From a virus: a stretch of 27,838 nucleotides of DNA. Each line of letters opens with the position of its first letter. Position 1 is the stretch's first letter. The translations under genes were made by a program, and so were the position numbers. The DNA lies in IMG/VR virus record IMGVR_UViG_3300035661_000272, positions 1 through 27,838 of that record, one strand, 5' to 3'. Positions 25,890 to 27,838 of this stretch are shown piece by piece. The notes beneath the pieces are model-generated. The model saw only the letters and a program-made list of their open reading frames with translations. It searched no databases and had not been told where the DNA came from.

Positions 25890-27278
25890 CTAATAGGCAA
25901 CTTTTGGATCTGCTGGCTTAAACTGCTTCAATTTAGGGCTTCTCTTAAAACGCTTGGGGACTTCAGCATTAGCATCAATATCCATCAGAAGATACCGCAT
26001 TGGATCAATCAGATCATCATTTACCTTCACGATCCTGGCTGGGCCTCCCTCCTTGGGCGTCCGGGTGCGGTAGGTTTTCATCTCCTTCAGCAACATAGTG
26101 CAGGTAGAAAAGATATAAAGCCTGCCCTCACCAATAAGCTTTCTGATTTCAGCGATTGAAGCATCAACAGCATTGTTTGCCTTCCTAAGAGATAGCCCCT
26201 CTTCCTGATAAATGGATGCCGTTGAGGTTCCAGTCCCAATCATCCGGTCAAAAGCATGAGGATCAGTCATAAATGTGACCCCCCAGTGCTTCAAGTGAGC
26301 AGCATGGTCAATCGCGGTTTTGTTTGATACCCGGTATTCATTGGTGATGTAGATTGTTTTCGAGTCATCGTCTATTGCCGCCATGAGCGCACCCGTAGGA
26401 TGGGTTAGGCCAACATCAAGTCCACCAAGCCTTCTCCAGTATGGTGGGATCTCAAATGGTTCAATGCTGTAATCACTTTCCTCAAAGTGGAACACTTTCC
26501 CATCCCCAATCTTGGCAATACCATCACGACGAGCAGAAAGTGTTGCCTCATCCATGCCCTTATGGAACCGCGCCTTAGCCTCCTCAGTCAGATGCGGAAC
26601 CTCATCCTGGCTGATGAATACCTTGAAAACCTTGTCATCTTCCATAAGGTCATTATACAGTGGAGTTACACCGTCTACGGGCGTGAAAGAATAAAGTAAA
26701 ATGCCGTTATTTGCCATTAGCCGAGCATTTACTTCCGTGTTGATGTCGGCAGGCGGCTCTTCATCCAGCCAAGCCCCACCTGTAAGTGTATTACTCATAA
26801 ACTTTTCAAGGCCCTGGTCATAGGCTAGGAACTGGACATTCGACCAACCTCCATCCACATGCTTAATATCCACACGATCAAGCGCCTTTGAAACCCCGCC
26901 CTTGATGATCGTATCCATATTGATAAGGTGCTTAGGGATCATGCCTGTTCCCATGCGACCGATGTTCCCAAATAGTTTGCGCTGGATGGTATCCCGGACC
27001 TTGGCCCCGTCCTTACCAACTGCCCACCACTCAGATGCAAATGGGATTCTAATTCCCTTCCACCAATCAGGGTACAGACCCGTCAAGTGGCAAGCAACCA
27101 TAAAAGACACGAGAGTCGTTTTCCCGATTTGGTTGCCCGCTATGAGCGCAGAAGTTAATGCGGTTGTGTTAGCAAACCTCAACTGGCAATCATACGGCCT
27201 AAAATCTGCCAGTTTATTCTCCTCCTCCTTCTGCTTTAACGCAGTAAGGGCTCGGATCAATTCGAGTTCGTTTCCCAT
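25890..27278 (-). CDS. Terminase large subunit (packaging ATPase/nuclease)
   Basis: The 462-aa protein has all the usual motifs. Walker A is AGNQIGKT (residues 47-54), Walker B is AWLDEE (169-174), and the coupling motif is YSFTP (196-200). The nuclease half starts with GGLDVGLTHPTGA (Asp288) and continues with FMTDPH (Asp339) and DDLIDPMRYLL (Asp421-Asp425), acidic residues that would hold metal in an RNase H-like fold. It drives DNA into the prohead through the portal and cuts the concatemer. No ribosome site is visible before ATG 27278, although a promoter-like sequence lies immediately upstream. No small terminase subunit is recognisable in the window. Confidence 0.93.
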   Translation of the reverse strand: MGNELELIRALTALKQKEEENKLADFRPYDCQLRFANTTALTSALIAGNQIGKTTLVSFMVACHLTGLYPDWWKGIRIPFASEWWAVGKDGAKVRDTIQRKLFGNIGRMGTGMIPKHLINMDTIIKGGVSKALDRVDIKHVDGGWSNVQFLAYDQGLEKFMSNTLTGGAWLDEEPPADINTEVNARLMANNGILLYSFTPVDGVTPLYNDLMEDDKVFKVFISQDEVPHLTEEAKARFHKGMDEATLSARRDGIAKIGDGKVFHFEESDYSIEPFEIPPYWRRLGGLDVGLTHPTGALMAAIDDDSKTIYITNEYRVSNKTAIDHAAHLKHWGVTFMTDPHAFDRMIGTGTSTASIYQEEGLSLRKANNAVDASIAEIRKLIGEGRLYIFSTCTMLLKEMKTYRTRTPKEGGPARIVKVNDDLIDPMRYLLMDIDANAEVPKRFKRSPKLKQFKPADPKVAY

Positions 27279-27283
27279 GCAGT

Positions 27284-27315
27284 TATATATTGTGTTGCAA
27301 ATTGCATCTTGTCAA
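27284..27315 (-). promoter_or_regulatory. Possible promoter for the leftward virion operon
   Basis: On the minus strand TTGACA (27315-27310) is a perfect -35 box, followed by an A/T-rich tract. The best -10 choices are CAATAT at 17 bases or TATATA at 20 bases, neither perfect. It overlaps the plus-strand promoter. The start point would fall within a few bases of the terminase ATG. Confidence 0.35.
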
Positions 27316-27323
27316 CCTATACT
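27295..27323 (+). promoter_or_regulatory. Sigma70-like promoter for the 45-aa gene
   Basis: TTGCAA (27295-27300) and TATACT (27318-27323) are separated by exactly 17 bases. TATACT matches five of six -10 consensus positions. The predicted start near 27330 gives a short leader carrying the AAAGGAGA ribosome site of the 45-aa gene. Confidence 0.6.
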
Positions 27324-27365
27324 CTCATTCGGGGACAACGATTCTTTTCTCTAAAGGAGAACTCA

Positions 27366-27503
27366 ATGGCTGGTAACAAGAAAATGCAGGCCCAGAAGCC
27401 CTCGACCGATAAGTCGGGTGGCGATTTTGGCTTCCTGGCCCCTGCCGCTGCCGCTGGTAGCTACAACCAGGTGTCCGCCAATACGGACGGCAAGAAGAAG
27501 TAA
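27366..27503 (+). CDS. 45-aa plus-strand gene of unknown function
   Basis: This is the only convincing plus-strand gene. ATG 27366 has AAAGGAGA at optimal distance; the longer in-frame version lacks a site. The product begins MAGNKKMQAQKPSTDKSGGD and contains FGFLAPAAAAGSYNQVSANT, ending in DGKKK. It is basic at both ends with a short hydrophobic middle, and has no recognised domain. It has its own promoter and a strong terminator, faces away from the terminase gene, and so is an independent transcription unit of the moron type or the last gene of another operon. The function is unknown. Confidence 0.7.
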   Translation: MAGNKKMQAQKPSTDKSGGDFGFLAPAAAAGSYNQVSANTDGKKK

Positions 27504-27529
27504 GCCTCTAGCCTCAAGGGGCAGAGCCG

Positions 27530-27557
27530 GGGGGTGGCAAAGTGCCGCCCCCTTTTT
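27530..27557 (+). terminator. Intrinsic terminator after the 45-aa gene
   Basis: A 10-bp stem (gggggtggca / tgccgccccc, one T.G pair) with an aag loop is followed at once by five T. It is 26 bases after the stop and is a textbook rho-independent terminator on the plus strand. Confidence 0.92.
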
Positions 27558-27709
27558 CTGTGCCGGAGTATAAATTGAGAATGGGAATCATTTCTATTTG
27601 GGGACTAATGCTCAAGTGAAGTGGTATGTGGTCTGTGCCAAAACAAAGAAAAAGATGCCATCTGGTGGCAGTGGTATGTGCAAATATTGTTGTGGGACTT
27701 GACACGGGC

Positions 27710-27748
27710 AAGAAAAGAAAAGAAAGTAAGCAAAGAAAAGAAAAGAAG
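27710..27748. repeat. Two copies of a purine-rich direct repeat
   Basis: The 14-mer agaaaagaaaagaa occurs at 27711-27724 and 27734-27747, that is, 23 bases apart start to start, within a nearly all-purine plus-strand tract. Confidence 0.8.
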
Positions 27749-27795
27749 GCTCATAAGAGGTAGTGATTCAAGTGAGGTACTGAATAAAGGTAGTA

Positions 27796-27815
27796 CCTTA
27801 AGATAGTACTTAAGG
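27796..27815. repeat. Inverted repeat CCTTAAG-6-CTTAAGG within a GTAC cluster
   Basis: Perfect 7-bp arms (27796-27802 and 27809-27815) with loop ATAGTA. GTAC occurs at 27777, 27793, 27806 and 27817, spaced 16, 13 and 11 bases. It could be an operator or a hairpin. Confidence 0.6.
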
Positions 27816-27838
27816 AGTACTCTGCCTTGTCGAAGAAG

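Larger units (their letters stand above)
27558..27838. other. Non-coding right edge with no convincing gene
   Basis: I see no ORF with a good ribosome site and recognisable product here. The stretch has a purine-rich double repeat (27710-27748), a cluster of GTAC motifs and a 7-bp inverted repeat (27796-27815). It may be an upstream control region for the next, unseen genes. Confidence 0.5.

Noticed and set aside
27616-27702. 28-aa Cys-containing frame starting with GTG (ends CKYCCGT)
   Set aside because: No well-placed ribosome site, atypical start, immediately after a terminator, and too short to judge coding.
27621-27806. 61-aa lysine-rich plus-strand frame
   Set aside because: Low-complexity translation of the purine repeats with no ribosome site or family.

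Overview
The window is a late (virion-structure) module of a tailed, double-stranded DNA phage, most likely a podovirus. The sequence shows a large terminase, a portal of about 770 aa, a proline/glutamate-rich scaffold, a major capsid protein, two connector/adaptor-type proteins, a tail nozzle-like protein, several fibre-like proteins, and a set of probable ejection (internal virion) proteins ending in a 1672-aa giant. There is no sheath, tape-measure or baseplate gene. Nothing identifies the host. No tRNA, integrase, insertion sequence or CRISPR array was seen.

Layout. Almost every gene is on the minus strand, so transcription runs from the right edge to the left. In transcription order: terminase (27278-25890), portal (25865-23547), a 25-aa minigene, two virion-type proteins, a protein built of ten glycine-rich repeats, a 78-aa protein, scaffold, a probable decoration protein, the major capsid gene (19123-17855, split by an intron), a 100-aa protein, two adaptor-like proteins, a small fibre-like protein, the nozzle-like protein, an Ig/PKD/kelch protein, a 148-aa protein, a collagen-like fibre, a second fibre-like protein, a GNAT-type and a cupin-type accessory protein, three probable ejection proteins, and a fibre-like gene cut by the left edge. 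Genes are tightly packed, with many ATGA, TAATG or TGATG stop/start overlaps and otherwise good AAGGAG-type ribosome binding sites.

The clearest unusual feature is a 351-nt group I intron (18635-18985) inside the major capsid gene. All four conserved core elements (P, Q, R, S) can be read. P1 pairs the 5' exon with an internal guide sequence through a terminal U.G pair. P10 pairs the same intron end with the 3' exon. Splicing restores a 305-aa capsid protein across a conserved HK97-type motif. Without splicing, translation stops at the first intron codon (TGA).

Other points of interest are a roughly 48-aa module shared by one adaptor protein and the nozzle-like protein, a receptor-binding candidate with Ig-like, PKD-like and kelch domains, and the right edge. 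There a 45-aa plus-strand gene has its own sigma70-like promoter and a strong intrinsic terminator, followed by about 280 bases with purine-rich direct repeats and an inverted repeat but no convincing gene. Products named below are assigned from recognisable motifs, length and gene order. No database search was possible.
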